Origin: Aquimarina spinulae
GTDB taxonomy: Bacteria; Bacteroidota; Bacteroidia; Flavobacteriales; Flavobacteriaceae
Length of the DNA stretch: 64,000 nt
Direction of reading: 5' to 3'
Assembly (NCBI RefSeq): GCF_943373825.1
Contig: NZ_CALSBP010000001.1
Coordinates: 186,001-250,000 of the forward strand
The notes beneath the pieces are model-generated. The model had not been told where the DNA came from and did no database searches. It worked only from the letters and a program-made list of their open reading frames with translations. A program made the position numbers and the translations under genes. This document shows positions 35,007 to 43,879 of this stretch, piece by piece; the first letter of the stretch is position 1; the number at the start of each line of letters is the position of its first letter.

Positions 35007-35550
35007 TTGGATTGTAATAGGCGCATTAGGAGCTGTTATTCTTTTTTTTCTGGCTTTCCAGTTTTCTATACATGATAATGTGAGGAAAGGAGAACTTCGA
35101 GAGAATGCAATTCAATATACAGGGAATATGATATCCGAAACAAGAAATGTCTCTGCATTTAGCAAGATATCAGTTACTCATGGTATTGAAGTTTTTTTTA
35201 AACAAGATAGCTTAGCAGAAGTAAAAGTAGAGGCCTCAGAAAATTTGATGGCTTATATCAAAACCGAAGTGAAGCATAATAAATTAATCATAGAAAAAAC
35301 AAAGAGAGAAGAAAAAGGGGATACCGTGAGGATATTTGTTTCTAATCACCAGTTGGATTCACTACAAGTAGCCTCAGAATCATATTTTGAAACAAAAGGT
35401 ACAGTTTCTGGAAAAGATTTGATACTCGAATTTACAGATGACAGTAATGGGAATCTAGAATTGTCGTACGAATCGGTTAAATGCTCTGCTACTCCTGGAT
35501 CTAATGTGAAATTAAAAGGAAATACAAATCAAATCGATTTCTCTAACTAA
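34993..35550 (+). CDS. GIN-domain (DUF2807) protein, membrane anchored
   Basis: The 185-residue protein has an N-terminal helix (IVIGALGAVILFFLAFQFSI) and a head GIN domain of repeating short beta-strands: ISVTHGIEVFFKQDSLAEVK, VEASENLMAYIKTEV, LDSLQVASESYFETKGTV and NLELSYESVKCSATPGSNV. GIN domains form beta-helical envelope proteins, often next to regulators, in Bacteroidota; no activity is established. It is the last clear member of the YtrA operon and ends where the shared-leader gene series begins. Confidence 0.82.
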   Translation: MKTSNWIVIGALGAVILFFLAFQFSIHDNVRKGELRENAIQYTGNMISETRNVSAFSKISVTHGIEVFFKQDSLAEVKVEASENLMAYIKTEVKHNKLIIEKTKREEKGDTVRIFVSNHQLDSLQVASESYFETKGTVSGKDLILEFTDDSNGNLELSYESVKCSATPGSNVKLKGNTNQIDFSN

Positions 35551-35573
35551 TCAATAGAGAAGAAAATTAAATT

Positions 35574-35600
35574 ATCATCATCAATCAAAAAACGAACATT
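35574..35600 (+). repeat. Shared leader, copy 1
   Basis: ATCATCATCAATC followed by AAAAAACGAACATT directly precedes the ATG at 35601. Near-identical leaders directly precede the ATGs at 36208, 37016, 37525 and 38332. Confidence 0.75.
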
Positions 35601-36035
35601 ATGGATTTAATCAAAAAAAACAGAATATTAGAAGATTACAAAATCAATATAAAACTAAAACTTTCTGCCTTGTGGACCTCACTTGTTGTGTGTTATATTT
35701 ATGGAGATTTTTTCTCTTTATTCGTTCCAGGAGCAATAGAAGACATGATAGCTAAAGTCACCCCTATTGGTGAGACAACTCCTACTATAATTCTAGCTTT
35801 TGCAATAAGTATGGCTATTCCTGCAATGATGATTTCATTGTCTCTATTACTAAAACCAAACATAAATCGCTGGTTAAATATCATTGTTGGTAGCCTTTAC
35901 ACTATTATAATGGTTCTTACGATGATAAACCCTACACCCTGGACAATATACTATATGTTTTTGGGGGTAATAGAAATCGCTCTGAGTTTATTAATCATTC
36001 GCTATGCCTTGAAATGGCCTAAGCAAGAAGTTTAG
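35601..36035 (+). CDS. Four-helix membrane protein (DUF6326-like)
   Basis: The 144-residue protein has four hydrophobic helices (about 22-42, 60-82, 90-108 and 114-136). Its N-terminus IKLKLSALWTSLVVCYIYGDFF matches the DUF6326-like membrane proteins I recall from Bacteroidota. Function is unknown. It is the first of five genes carrying the shared leader and comes 50 bp after the YtrA operon. Confidence 0.72.
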   Translation: MDLIKKNRILEDYKINIKLKLSALWTSLVVCYIYGDFFSLFVPGAIEDMIAKVTPIGETTPTIILAFAISMAIPAMMISLSLLLKPNINRWLNIIVGSLYTIIMVLTMINPTPWTIYYMFLGVIEIALSLLIIRYALKWPKQEV

Positions 36036-36183
36036 AAACAACATACATAATAAATCAAAGTAGTTATGTAGATGTAGAATACACATTTCATTCTATAACC
36101 TAACTATATAAATAAGCAGTATTAAGTATAGATATTACTTTTTACTACAGGAATTTTGTTCTCAATATTTTCAAAAGGCAATT

Positions 36184-36207
36184 ATCATCAATCAAAAAAC
36201 AAACATT
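36184..36207 (+). repeat. Shared leader, copy 2
   Basis: ATCATCAATC then AAAAAACAAACATT ends directly at the ATG of the DUF4386 gene. It has one ATC unit fewer than copy 1 and one base change. Confidence 0.75.
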
Positions 36208-36930
36208 ATGAGTTTAATAAAAAACGAAGATTATCATGCACAAAATAGGACTGCAAGAATAGCAGGACTAGTTTATTTAAGTGTTGTATTAAGTGGAATC
36301 TTTAATCTAGTGTATGTACCCTCAAAACTTATAGTATGGGATGATGCCTCGATTACATTTAACAATATAACTACATCAGAACTGTTATTTCGAATGGGGA
36401 TTTTAAGTGGATTGATTAGCTATGTATGTTATATAATGTTACCGATAGTTTTATACAAATTGCTTAAACCAGTTCATAAAAATTCTGCAATATTAATGGT
36501 AGTATTTGCTATCATTAGTGTTCCTATTTCTTATTTGAATATACAAAACAAAGTTGATATCCTTTCTTTAATTGGTCATGCCGAATATCTGAAAGTGTAC
36601 ACCACAGAACAGTTACAAGCACAGGTAATGCTGCTTTTGGAGTCTTATCATAATGGAATTCTTATTGTTGAGGTATTTTGGGGACTTTGGCTCTTTCCTT
36701 TTGGGTATCTGGTTTTTAAATCAGGTTTTCTTCCTAAAGCGTTAGGTATTTTGTTGATGATCGGCTGTTTTAGTTACTTGATAGCGGTATGTGGAGAATT
36801 ACTTTTTCCTAATTACAAAATCCCCTCCTTTGTTATGCTTCCTGCCAGTATAGGAGAAATAGGTTCTTGTCTGTGGCTACTAATCATGGGCACAAAAAAA
36901 GACAAATCAACGTATGTATCTAACAGCTAA
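36208..36930 (+). CDS. DUF4386 domain membrane protein
   Basis: The 240-residue protein has six or more helices and the DUF4386 hallmarks: RTARIAGLVYLSVVLSGIFN near the start, a periplasmic loop, the ELLFRMGILSGLISYVCYIM block, and WGLWLFPFGYLVFKSGFLPK before the last helices. Members are found in many bacteria, without known function. It is the second gene in the shared-leader series. Confidence 0.85.
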   Translation: MSLIKNEDYHAQNRTARIAGLVYLSVVLSGIFNLVYVPSKLIVWDDASITFNNITTSELLFRMGILSGLISYVCYIMLPIVLYKLLKPVHKNSAILMVVFAIISVPISYLNIQNKVDILSLIGHAEYLKVYTTEQLQAQVMLLLESYHNGILIVEVFWGLWLFPFGYLVFKSGFLPKALGILLMIGCFSYLIAVCGELLFPNYKIPSFVMLPASIGEIGSCLWLLIMGTKKDKSTYVSNS

Positions 36931-36984
36931 AATACATATATCTAGATAAAATTTTTAAAACCTGAATATTTTAAGTTTTAAGAA

Positions 36985-37015
36985 ATCATCATCATCAATC
37001 AAAAAACGAACAATT
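36985..37015 (+). repeat. Shared leader, copy 3
   Basis: Four ATC units and AATC, then AAAAAACGAACAATT directly before the ATG at 37016. The first coding bases ATGAAATCA are also shared with copies 4 and 5. Confidence 0.75.
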
Positions 37016-37468
37016 ATGAAATCAAAAGACGCTGTCACAAACACGTTGGAAAACGAGTCTGTGAAAATTAAAAAAGTACCAAAGTTCTATATGTATGCTA
37101 TGAGAGCTATTTATCTCCTTACCTTTTTTACTTTGGGGCATAGTACATGGACAGAAATTATTAACCCTAGCGAAGTTTGGGGTCCTTATGATGGAGTTAC
37201 CTATAGTTTTTGGGCTGCGTATGCTACTTTGATGGGCTTAGGAATACGATATCCTTTAAAAATGCTGCCTTTACTATTACTGCAATTATTTTATAAGTCG
37301 GTATGGGCCATAGGTATTGCATATCCTTTATGGTCTTCTGGTCAACTAGATTCGACCTCAGAAGAATTTCTCAAACCATTTCTTATGGCAATTCCTATTG
37401 ACCTTATCGTTATCCCTTGGGGATATGTGTTTAGAAACTACATAAAAGAACTTTTTAGATTTAGGTAA
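37016..37468 (+). CDS. Small membrane protein of unknown function
   Basis: The 150-residue protein has four helices (about 28-45, 64-80, 85-108 and 123-140). A lysine-rich, hydrophilic N-terminus precedes the first helix (YMYAMRAIYLLTFFTLGHST). I do not recognise the family. It is the third gene of the shared-leader series; the protein starts MKS, as do the next two. Confidence 0.65.
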   Translation: MKSKDAVTNTLENESVKIKKVPKFYMYAMRAIYLLTFFTLGHSTWTEIINPSEVWGPYDGVTYSFWAAYATLMGLGIRYPLKMLPLLLLQLFYKSVWAIGIAYPLWSSGQLDSTSEEFLKPFLMAIPIDLIVIPWGYVFRNYIKELFRFR

Positions 37469-37481
37469 TCTATACCGAACT

Positions 37482-37524
37482 TATCATCAATCATCAATCA
37501 TCATCAATCAGAAAACGAATAGTT
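37482..37524 (+). repeat. Shared leader, copy 4 (expanded)
   Basis: The ATC/AATC part is repeated (ATCATCAATCATCAATC and more), then GAAAACGAATAGTT precedes the ATG at 37525. The longer repeat suggests slippage or unequal recombination in this leader. Confidence 0.75.
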
Positions 37525-38082
37525 ATGAAATCAAATGAAAAAAAGAAGTTAGAAATTCGAATCTATTTTACTGGAATAATAACTCTATTGGTAGGAACAC
37601 ATTTAATTTGGGACTATTATCATGGGGGAGTGCCAACCCATCATATTCTTCATCGTGCGGATTTACCAGGTATATCAAATTGGTGGAGTATCATTGCTCT
37701 ACCTATACTAATCTGGTATCTGTTATATCGCATTCATCGAAGAATAGTTAATAACGAAAAGTTGAGAGTGCACCAAAACATGACTAATATCCTTTATAGA
37801 TTTATTGGAGCTCTTTTATTTGGAATGTTGATTTCTCTCTTTTTTACGCTTGATATGGATTTTCCAAAGTATATGATGATTGGATTATTTCTAATATCAT
37901 TTTTCATTCCATTATACAGGTCTGAGTACCTACTTGGTTTTATCATTGGAATGACATACACTTTCGGAGGAATTCTACCAATAGGAATAGGAGTTTTATT
38001 GACTATTATATTTGTAATTACGTACAAACTTGTGAGAGGCGGTATCTTATACCTTGTATCAAAAAAGGTAAGAACAAGCTAA
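37525..38082 (+). CDS. Membrane protein of unknown function
   Basis: The 185-residue protein has about five helices (about 12-30, 52-68, 88-108, 115-130 and 135-172). A histidine-rich loop (YYHGGVPTHHILHRADLPG) sits after the first helix. I do not recognise a family. Fourth gene of the shared-leader series; about 250 bp of plain intergenic sequence follow. Confidence 0.65.
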   Translation: MKSNEKKKLEIRIYFTGIITLLVGTHLIWDYYHGGVPTHHILHRADLPGISNWWSIIALPILIWYLLYRIHRRIVNNEKLRVHQNMTNILYRFIGALLFGMLISLFFTLDMDFPKYMMIGLFLISFFIPLYRSEYLLGFIIGMTYTFGGILPIGIGVLLTIIFVITYKLVRGGILYLVSKKVRTS

Positions 38083-38304
38083 CTTTAATGAAAAGGGAAT
38101 AGATTAAGAAACCGATCCTACAAACACGGTTAATAATCTTATTGGCAATTTTTGACCGCAGTATAAGAATGATTTAATTCCTTCCAATAGTCTTAATCAA
38201 TTATTTCTAACAGTACGAACTTATTATTAAAGAACAAATGACTGCTATTCTATAATCAAAGAAAGTCTTTCATATTAAATATTAAAAAAACAAGTGTTAA
38301 TCAT

Positions 38305-38331
38305 ATCATCATCAATCAAAAAACGAATACA
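38305..38331 (+). repeat. Shared leader, copy 5
   Basis: ATCATCATCAATC then AAAAAACGAATACA precedes the ATG at 38332. It is close to copy 1, even though the genes are 2.7 kb apart. Confidence 0.75.
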
Positions 38332-39162
38332 ATGAAATCAGAAAATAGTAGGGCAAATATTGTACAACCTAAAGCCGTGAGAGCAGATAAAGCTTTAAGT
38401 GCCACTGTGGCATTTTGGTTTCTAATAGCCGTTATTGGTCAATGGATATTTGTGTATTATGTAACTTTATTTTACGGTAGTGCTGCAGTAAAAGGAGATT
38501 TTGAAAAATGGAATGAAGTTCTTCCTCATGGATATATTCCTGGTGAAACCATGGGTAATTTGGCGGTTGCTCTACATATTGTATTAGCAATTATTATCAT
38601 GGTAGGCGGTCCACTTCAATTTATTCCTCAGATTCGTACCTATGCCCGCACTTTTCATCGATGGAATGGACGTATATATATCTTCACTGCACTATTGATT
38701 GGTGTTGATGGGCTTTATATGATTTGGACTCGCGGTAATATAGGTGGGCTTGTTGGTCAAGTAAGCGTTAGTATTAATGCTTTTTTGATTATGTTTTTTG
38801 CTATTATGTCCTGGCGAACAGCAGTTGCTCGTGATTTTGATAAACACAGGCAATGGGCACTTAGATTGTTTTTGGCGTCTAATGGCGTTTGGTTTTTTCG
38901 TATTGGATTAATGTTTTGGCTTTTTGTTAATGGTGGCCCAGTCGGTTTTGATCCAGAGACATTTCGGGGACCATTTCTTGTATTCCTGGATTTTGGTCAA
39001 TTTCTAGTGCCATTAGCTATTCTTGAACTCTACCTTAGGGTGCAGGATCGAAGCAGCACTTCGGGTAAAATAGCGATGACAACTTTTCTTTTTTTTCTAA
39101 CTATTATAACTGGCATAGGAATTTTTGCTGCTACCATGGGGATGTGGCTTCCTCGAATTTAA
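38332..39162 (+). CDS. DUF2306 membrane protein
   Basis: The 276-residue protein has about eight helices. The DUF2306 core is visible: ALHIVLAIIIMVGGPLQFIP, a conserved FHRWNGRIYIFTALLIG block, then RTAVARDFDKHRQWALRLFLA. The paired histidines in membrane segments resemble those of haem-binding membrane proteins, but no function is established. It is the fifth and last gene of the shared-leader series. Confidence 0.85.
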   Translation: MKSENSRANIVQPKAVRADKALSATVAFWFLIAVIGQWIFVYYVTLFYGSAAVKGDFEKWNEVLPHGYIPGETMGNLAVALHIVLAIIIMVGGPLQFIPQIRTYARTFHRWNGRIYIFTALLIGVDGLYMIWTRGNIGGLVGQVSVSINAFLIMFFAIMSWRTAVARDFDKHRQWALRLFLASNGVWFFRIGLMFWLFVNGGPVGFDPETFRGPFLVFLDFGQFLVPLAILELYLRVQDRSSTSGKIAMTTFLFFLTIITGIGIFAATMGMWLPRI

Positions 39163-39195
39163 AGTACATCTGTAATCACTAATCAATATTTAGAA

Positions 39196-40356
39196 ATGAA
39201 GAATCGGAACATGATAATAGATAATCAAGAAATCAACAAAAAAACTGAACTGGAAAAAGTATGTGATAAACTCTATGAAGTTGAGAAGACTAAAAACTAT
39301 AAAGAATTCTATGCTTTTATAAAAACAACAAGACTACCTTTTATTCCTTGTTATGAGAAAAATACAGAAATAGTTTATCAAGAATGTTTCAGAATTTTGC
39401 ATAGAATTGGCGAAATATCAATTCCCGTGTCTGTAGCGTTATCTATGCATTATTACATTCTGGCATCATTATCTTCTTTCCCTTTTTCAAAAAAAAGCAT
39501 ACAATATTGGAAAAGAGAAGCTCTGCTTAAAAAGATAGAAAAAGAACAAATATTGATTGCCAATACAGGCTCGGTACGCACTTTTAAAGAGGCTTCTGGT
39601 AACAAAGGTATAGTGGCACAAAAAGAAAAGGATTTTTATATAATAAATGGCCAGGCGCCATACATGTCATTATCTGGTGTGGCAGATTATTTAGTATTCA
39701 CAGCAATATTAACCAAAAGCACTAAAGCAGTATTTTTTCTACCAGCAAATGATAATAAAATCGAATTCGAGGATGCTGCATTTGGGGATACTATGAAAGG
39801 GTCGTTTACAAAATCAGTTGTTTTCAAAAATTTAATAGTGAGTAGTACCAATATTATTAAACTAGATAACACAGATGAAGAGAGGTGTGAACTTTTGGTT
39901 TATCAGAGATCGTGGTTTCAGGCATTAGTACCTGCTTCTTATCTTGGAGCGGCATTTTGTGTGATTTTGCACTTAAAAGCTTTTAGTCAAAAAAAAATCA
40001 AGAATGATAAAAAAATATGCGAGTCAGATAATTTTCTTGATAACCTTGGAGAGTTAATGATAAAATATAAAACGGGATATATGCTATGTGAGAATGCGGG
40101 AACTACAATAGCAAATTTTGAAAAAGGAAATAAGATATCATTAGAAAAAATATTTGAAACATCTGTAGCAGCAAAGTATTTCTCTACACATTTTTCTGAA
40201 GAAATTGTTAATGAAGCACGATATATAATGGGATCAAAATTTTTGTCTCCCAATTCCTTAACCAATAAAATTTATAAAGAAATAGTATATGGAGTTTTAC
40301 AACCCATGACCGATATAGACATAAAAGAACATTTTGGCAAGTCATTAATGAAGTAA
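39196..40356 (+). CDS. Acyl-CoA dehydrogenase-fold protein
   Basis: The 386-residue protein follows the acyl-CoA dehydrogenase layout: an N-terminal helical domain with FRILHRIGEISIPVSVALSM, a middle beta-domain (FKEASGNKGIVAQKEKDFYI, ADYLVFTAILTKSTKAVFFL) and a C-terminal helical bundle (YLGAAFCVILHLKAF). The family comprises FAD enzymes that oxidise acyl-CoA, and related flavin monooxygenases. No fatty-acid genes lie nearby. A second ATG six codons in is also possible as start. Confidence 0.72.
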   Translation: MKNRNMIIDNQEINKKTELEKVCDKLYEVEKTKNYKEFYAFIKTTRLPFIPCYEKNTEIVYQECFRILHRIGEISIPVSVALSMHYYILASLSSFPFSKKSIQYWKREALLKKIEKEQILIANTGSVRTFKEASGNKGIVAQKEKDFYIINGQAPYMSLSGVADYLVFTAILTKSTKAVFFLPANDNKIEFEDAAFGDTMKGSFTKSVVFKNLIVSSTNIIKLDNTDEERCELLVYQRSWFQALVPASYLGAAFCVILHLKAFSQKKIKNDKKICESDNFLDNLGELMIKYKTGYMLCENAGTTIANFEKGNKISLEKIFETSVAAKYFSTHFSEEIVNEARYIMGSKFLSPNSLTNKIYKEIVYGVLQPMTDIDIKEHFGKSLMK

Positions 40357-40411
40357 TAATGGCTATAATTTCTTATAATATTTGAAGCATCGTAAAAAAC
40401 ACATGATAATG

Positions 40412-40440
40412 TGCAACCTTTTTTTACATAGACTGTCTAA
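40412..40440 (+). promoter_or_regulatory. Putative ECF promoter of the sigma/anti-sigma pair
   Basis: TGCAAC at 40412-40417 and GTCTAA at 40435-40440 are separated by 17 bp. The same two hexamers with the same spacing occur at 41504-41532. The start codon at 40458 lies 17 bp downstream. Confidence 0.7.
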
Positions 40441-40457
40441 TCTTGATATTGGACTAT

Positions 40458-41054
40458 ATGGAACAAAGAGGAACAATAGATAGAGACTTGATTAAAAGAG
40501 TATTAGATGGTGATTCTAGTGCTTTTGAAGCTATTATTTCCAATACTAAAGGATTGGTTATCCAGATCATTTATAAAATGGTTAGGAACCATGAGGACAG
40601 AAAAGATCTGGCACAAGAAGTATATTTAAAAGTTTATGATAAGTTAGGCGGGTTTAGATTTAATTCTAAGTTATCTACCTGGATTGCAACCATAACATAT
40701 AATACTTGCTTAAACTATCTGAAAAAGAAAAAAATACCAATTCTGGATATAGACAAAAATGAGGAAAAAGAACTTTGGGAAAGGATAAGTACTAATACGT
40801 TCTATTGCTTTGATAATCAGATAGAAACAGACATTTTTAAAAAAGAACGTTCTCAAATATTGACCTTAGCAATAGAGAAACTACCTCCAGTATACAAAAC
40901 CCTGATTACACTTTATCATAATGAAGAATTAAGTTATTCAGAAATTACAGATATTACTGGTTTACCAGAAGGAACCGTAAAGAATTATTTGTATAGAGCT
41001 AGAAAAAAACTAAAAGAAAACCTATCCCTTAATTATAAAAAAGAAGAACTATGA
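40458..41054 (+). CDS. ECF RNA polymerase sigma factor
   Basis: The ATG at 40458 is chosen over the TTG at 40443, which is almost on top of the proposed -10 element. The 198-residue protein has sigma-2 (LVIQIIYKMVRNHEDRKDLA, then QEVYLKVYDKLGGF and FNSKLSTWIATITYNTCLNY) and sigma-4 (IEKLPPVYKTLITLYHNEEL, GLPEGTVKNYLYRARKKLKE). It overlaps its anti-sigma gene by 4 bp. The promoter repeated upstream of 41563 suggests it autoregulates and also drives that gene. Confidence 0.93.
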   Translation: MEQRGTIDRDLIKRVLDGDSSAFEAIISNTKGLVIQIIYKMVRNHEDRKDLAQEVYLKVYDKLGGFRFNSKLSTWIATITYNTCLNYLKKKKIPILDIDKNEEKELWERISTNTFYCFDNQIETDIFKKERSQILTLAIEKLPPVYKTLITLYHNEELSYSEITDITGLPEGTVKNYLYRARKKLKENLSLNYKKEEL

Positions 41055-41494
41055 AAACACAACACCCGTGTGATAAAGATATTCAGGAATATATTTTTGA
41101 TACATCAAATTGCAGTAGTGATAGTATTGAACATATTAATTCATGTGAAGTATGTAAAAAGGTTTCAGAAAGTTATTTGTTATTGTCGGGAGAACTTAAA
41201 TCTCAACCAGAACCCGTGTTAGAATTTAATTTAACAAAATTAGTCTTAGACCGGTTAACTTTACCTAAAAAAGAGCCAATCTATAATTATATGCTCTCTT
41301 TTATAATCATAATGAGTATAGGAATTACTTTTTTTACCATTTATATTTTTAGAGACGTATTCAATAATATATTTAGTGCCAATATTACGATCTCAAACTA
41401 TTTTGTCGTTAGTATAACGATTCTCATTTCATTGTTTCTTGGCCTTGATATATATAGATCTTACTATAAAAAAATAAATATGTTGAAGTATTAA
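41051..41494 (+). CDS. Zinc-finger anti-sigma factor, membrane bound
   Basis: The 147-residue protein has an N-terminal anti-sigma zinc domain with HINSCEVC (HxxxCxxC), a linker, and two membrane helices (about 80-100 and 112-136). The upstream His of a full ZAS motif is less clear. Such proteins hold the ECF sigma factor at the membrane until a signal releases it. It is translationally coupled to the sigma gene, which identifies the partner. Confidence 0.85.
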   Translation: MKTQHPCDKDIQEYIFDTSNCSSDSIEHINSCEVCKKVSESYLLLSGELKSQPEPVLEFNLTKLVLDRLTLPKKEPIYNYMLSFIIIMSIGITFFTIYIFRDVFNNIFSANITISNYFVVSITILISLFLGLDIYRSYYKKINMLKY

Positions 41495-41503
41495 CAAAAG
41501 GAT

Positions 41504-41532
41504 TGCAACATTTAAGAAGGGTAGTTGTCTAA
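41504..41532 (+). promoter_or_regulatory. Putative ECF promoter of the downstream membrane gene
   Basis: TGCAAC at 41504-41509 and GTCTAA at 41527-41532 are separated by 17 bp, exactly as upstream of the sigma gene at 40412-40440. The ATG at 41563 lies 30 bp downstream. Confidence 0.7.
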
Positions 41533-41562
41533 TCCCATATAAACATAAAAAAGATACAGGTT

Positions 41563-41937
41563 ATGAACTCAATATTTATTTCTCCCACACAATATATAGA
41601 TCCAGATTTTATTAAAATGGGTGTCTTTATTTTTATCATTGTTTTGGTAATGCTGTTTGCGTTATTAATTATAAGAAAAATACTAGAGCATAAACTAAAA
41701 AATAAGATCATAGATAAAGGAATATCTGAAAATATCGTCTCTTCTATTTTACAAAAAAAATCAGATAATCATCACATCAATATTAAATGGTTTGCCATTT
41801 TGATGAGTGTAGGAATTGGGCTATTCATTGTTAATTATACACTGCCTTTAGGAATACATTCTTTTGCTATCATGGCGATCAGTATTTCGATTAGCTTTTT
41901 ACTCTACTTCTGGTATTTAAAGCGATTTGATAAGTAA
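41563..41937 (+). CDS. Three-helix membrane protein (DUF6249-like)
   Basis: The 124-residue protein has one helix near the N-terminus (about 20-42) and two near the C-terminus (about 74-95 and 98-118), separated by a basic cytoplasmic segment (RKILEHKLKNKIIDKGI). Its layout resembles DUF6249-like proteins that often accompany sigma factors in Bacteroidota (recalled, not searched). The matching promoter element makes it a probable target of the adjacent sigma factor. Confidence 0.7.
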   Translation: MNSIFISPTQYIDPDFIKMGVFIFIIVLVMLFALLIIRKILEHKLKNKIIDKGISENIVSSILQKKSDNHHINIKWFAILMSVGIGLFIVNYTLPLGIHSFAIMAISISISFLLYFWYLKRFDK

Positions 41938-42044
41938 TACTTTTTAGAAACTAAAATCAAAAAAACGGCAAGTTTATATATGGCTCTCTAAAAGGGCTTG
42001 GATAAATACGTCCTAATATTAACATAGAAAAAATTAATACAATT

Positions 42045-43802
42045 ATGAAAAAAGCATTTTTAACCTTAATCAGTCTCATTGTATTATCTGGAGGAACGAC
42101 TTCATGTGCACAAAAAGCAGAGAAAGATAAATTTATTGTTAGAAAAATAGATAATTATTTAAATGAAAACATTTCAAATGGGTTTTCGGGAGCAGTTTTG
42201 ATAGCAAAACAAGGAAAAATTATTCTTAATAAAGGGTATGGTTTGGCGAATAGAGAAGATGATATTTTGTATTCACCTAATACAGTTGCTACAATAGGGT
42301 CTACAACAAAGCAATTTACAGCAACTGCTATATTAAAATTAGTAGAGTTTAATAACATAAAGGTAACCGATCCTCTTAGTACGTTTTTTACTGACCTGCC
42401 AAATGATAAAAAAAACATCACCATTCATCAACTATTAACACATACTTCGGGGCTAATTGATGTAATTGGTAAGGGAGATTTTGATTATATCCCAAGAGAA
42501 CAGTTTTTCAAGACATTATTTGAAACAGAATTAATTCAGAAACCTGGTTTAAAATACAGGTATTCTAATGCTGGTTATAGTATACTGGCACGAATTATCG
42601 AATTAGTTTCTGGACAGGAGTATGAGCGTTTTTTAAATGAGTATTTGTTTAAACCTGCAGGCATGAAACAAACAGGATATTTTATCCCTGACTGGGATAA
42701 AAAGATGATTGCAAGTGGTTATATGAATACTATTATACCTGTAGGAACGATGATTGAACGGTTTCATAAAGCGGGTAATAAAGTATCATGGACTCTAAAA
42801 GGAAATGGAGGAATACACTCTACACCCGAAGATATGTATAAATGGTATTTGGCTCTAAAATCGAATACGATTTTATCAAAATCACTAACAAAAACATTAA
42901 CTACACCGTATACTCCAGAGCAGGAAAGCGGATCTAGTCATTATGCTTATGGATGGGCAATTTTTAATTCAGATAGAAATACAAAAATGGTAAGCCATAA
43001 TGGGGGAAATCGTATATTTTTCCATGATTTTATATGGCTTCCAAAAGAAGATGTGGTAATTATATTTTTTACAAATGCGACCAGTAGAGAGGTAGAACTT
43101 GCATGGCCTATAGAAAAAATGATTTTTAATGCAGATTACCAGCCAAAACCAATTAAAAAGAACCTTAACTTTTTTATACTCGACTTCATTAAGAAAAATA
43201 AAATAAACAAGTCAAATGTTTTAACAACAATGATCAAAAAAGAGTATAGCTCTGATTTAAGAAATGGTGATGCTCTTAATGATACGGGGTATATGATATT
43301 AAGACAAGAGGAAAATCCTGATTGGGCAATAGAGTTATTTAGTTTAAATGTTCAATTATTTTCGGATAATGGTAACCTTTGGGACTCTCTTGGAGATGGA
43401 TATAAGAAAAAAGGGGATAAAGAAAAAGCAATTAAGGCATATCAAAAAGCATATAAACTCGATCCTTCATTAACTGCATCAATTAATTCTTTAGCAGAGT
43501 TTGGTATTAAGGTTGAAGTAAAAGCAAAAAAAGAAGTTGTTGTTGATCATTCGATTCTAAAAAGTTATACGGGGAAATATGAGCTTAAACCAGGGTTTGT
43601 ACTAACAGTAATGTATAAAAATGGTAAGCTAATTGTTCGGCCAACCGGTCGAGATACGATGCCAATGTTTGCAGAATCAAATGAGAAATTCTTTCTAGAA
43701 AAAATAAATGCTAATATTAGATTTAATAAAAATGATGATGGAAAAGTAGAAAGTTTAACTCTTATAGAGAGTGGAGAAGAAATGCTTGCGAACCGATTAT
43801 AG
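42045..43802 (+). CDS. Serine hydrolase (beta-lactamase/DD-peptidase family) with TPR and C-terminal domain
   Basis: The 585-residue protein has a signal peptide with a lipobox-like end (SGGTTSCA), then a class C beta-lactamase-like domain (about 30-360) with the nucleophile motif STTKQF (SxxK), YSN in YRYSNAGYSIL and HNGG in MVSHNGGNRIF. A TPR-like segment follows (LWDSLGDGYKKKGDKEKAIK, about 450-475), then a beta-domain near 490-585 (VLKPG-like, LTVMYKNGKLIVRPTG). Members act as D-aminopeptidases or esterases in the envelope; the substrate is unknown. A strong terminator follows. Confidence 0.88.
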   Translation: MKKAFLTLISLIVLSGGTTSCAQKAEKDKFIVRKIDNYLNENISNGFSGAVLIAKQGKIILNKGYGLANREDDILYSPNTVATIGSTTKQFTATAILKLVEFNNIKVTDPLSTFFTDLPNDKKNITIHQLLTHTSGLIDVIGKGDFDYIPREQFFKTLFETELIQKPGLKYRYSNAGYSILARIIELVSGQEYERFLNEYLFKPAGMKQTGYFIPDWDKKMIASGYMNTIIPVGTMIERFHKAGNKVSWTLKGNGGIHSTPEDMYKWYLALKSNTILSKSLTKTLTTPYTPEQESGSSHYAYGWAIFNSDRNTKMVSHNGGNRIFFHDFIWLPKEDVVIIFFTNATSREVELAWPIEKMIFNADYQPKPIKKNLNFFILDFIKKNKINKSNVLTTMIKKEYSSDLRNGDALNDTGYMILRQEENPDWAIELFSLNVQLFSDNGNLWDSLGDGYKKKGDKEKAIKAYQKAYKLDPSLTASINSLAEFGIKVEVKAKKEVVVDHSILKSYTGKYELKPGFVLTVMYKNGKLIVRPTGRDTMPMFAESNEKFFLEKINANIRFNKNDDGKVESLTLIESGEEMLANRL

Positions 43803-43810
43803 AGTATACA

Positions 43811-43856
43811 AAAACAAAAAAGACATCCCGAATTAGTCGGGATGTCTTTTTGTTTT
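43811..43856. terminator. Bidirectional terminator
   Basis: The stem AGACATCCCGA / TCGGGATGTCT has a 5-nt loop and is flanked by A-rich and T-rich tracts that also pair. It serves the serine hydrolase and the convergent gldI operon. Confidence 0.88.
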
Positions 43857-43879
43857 AACTATTGTGTGATGCTATAGAA

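Noticed and set aside
35574..38331. Repeated leaders as a CRISPR array or tandem satellite
   Set aside because: The repeats are hundreds of bases apart, each directly before a start codon, with protein-coding genes between them; there are no uniform spacers and no cas genes.
41563..41937. Third gene of the sigma/anti-sigma transcript only
   Set aside because: The independent TGCAAC-N17-GTCTAA element in the preceding gap argues for its own promoter, although read-through is still possible.
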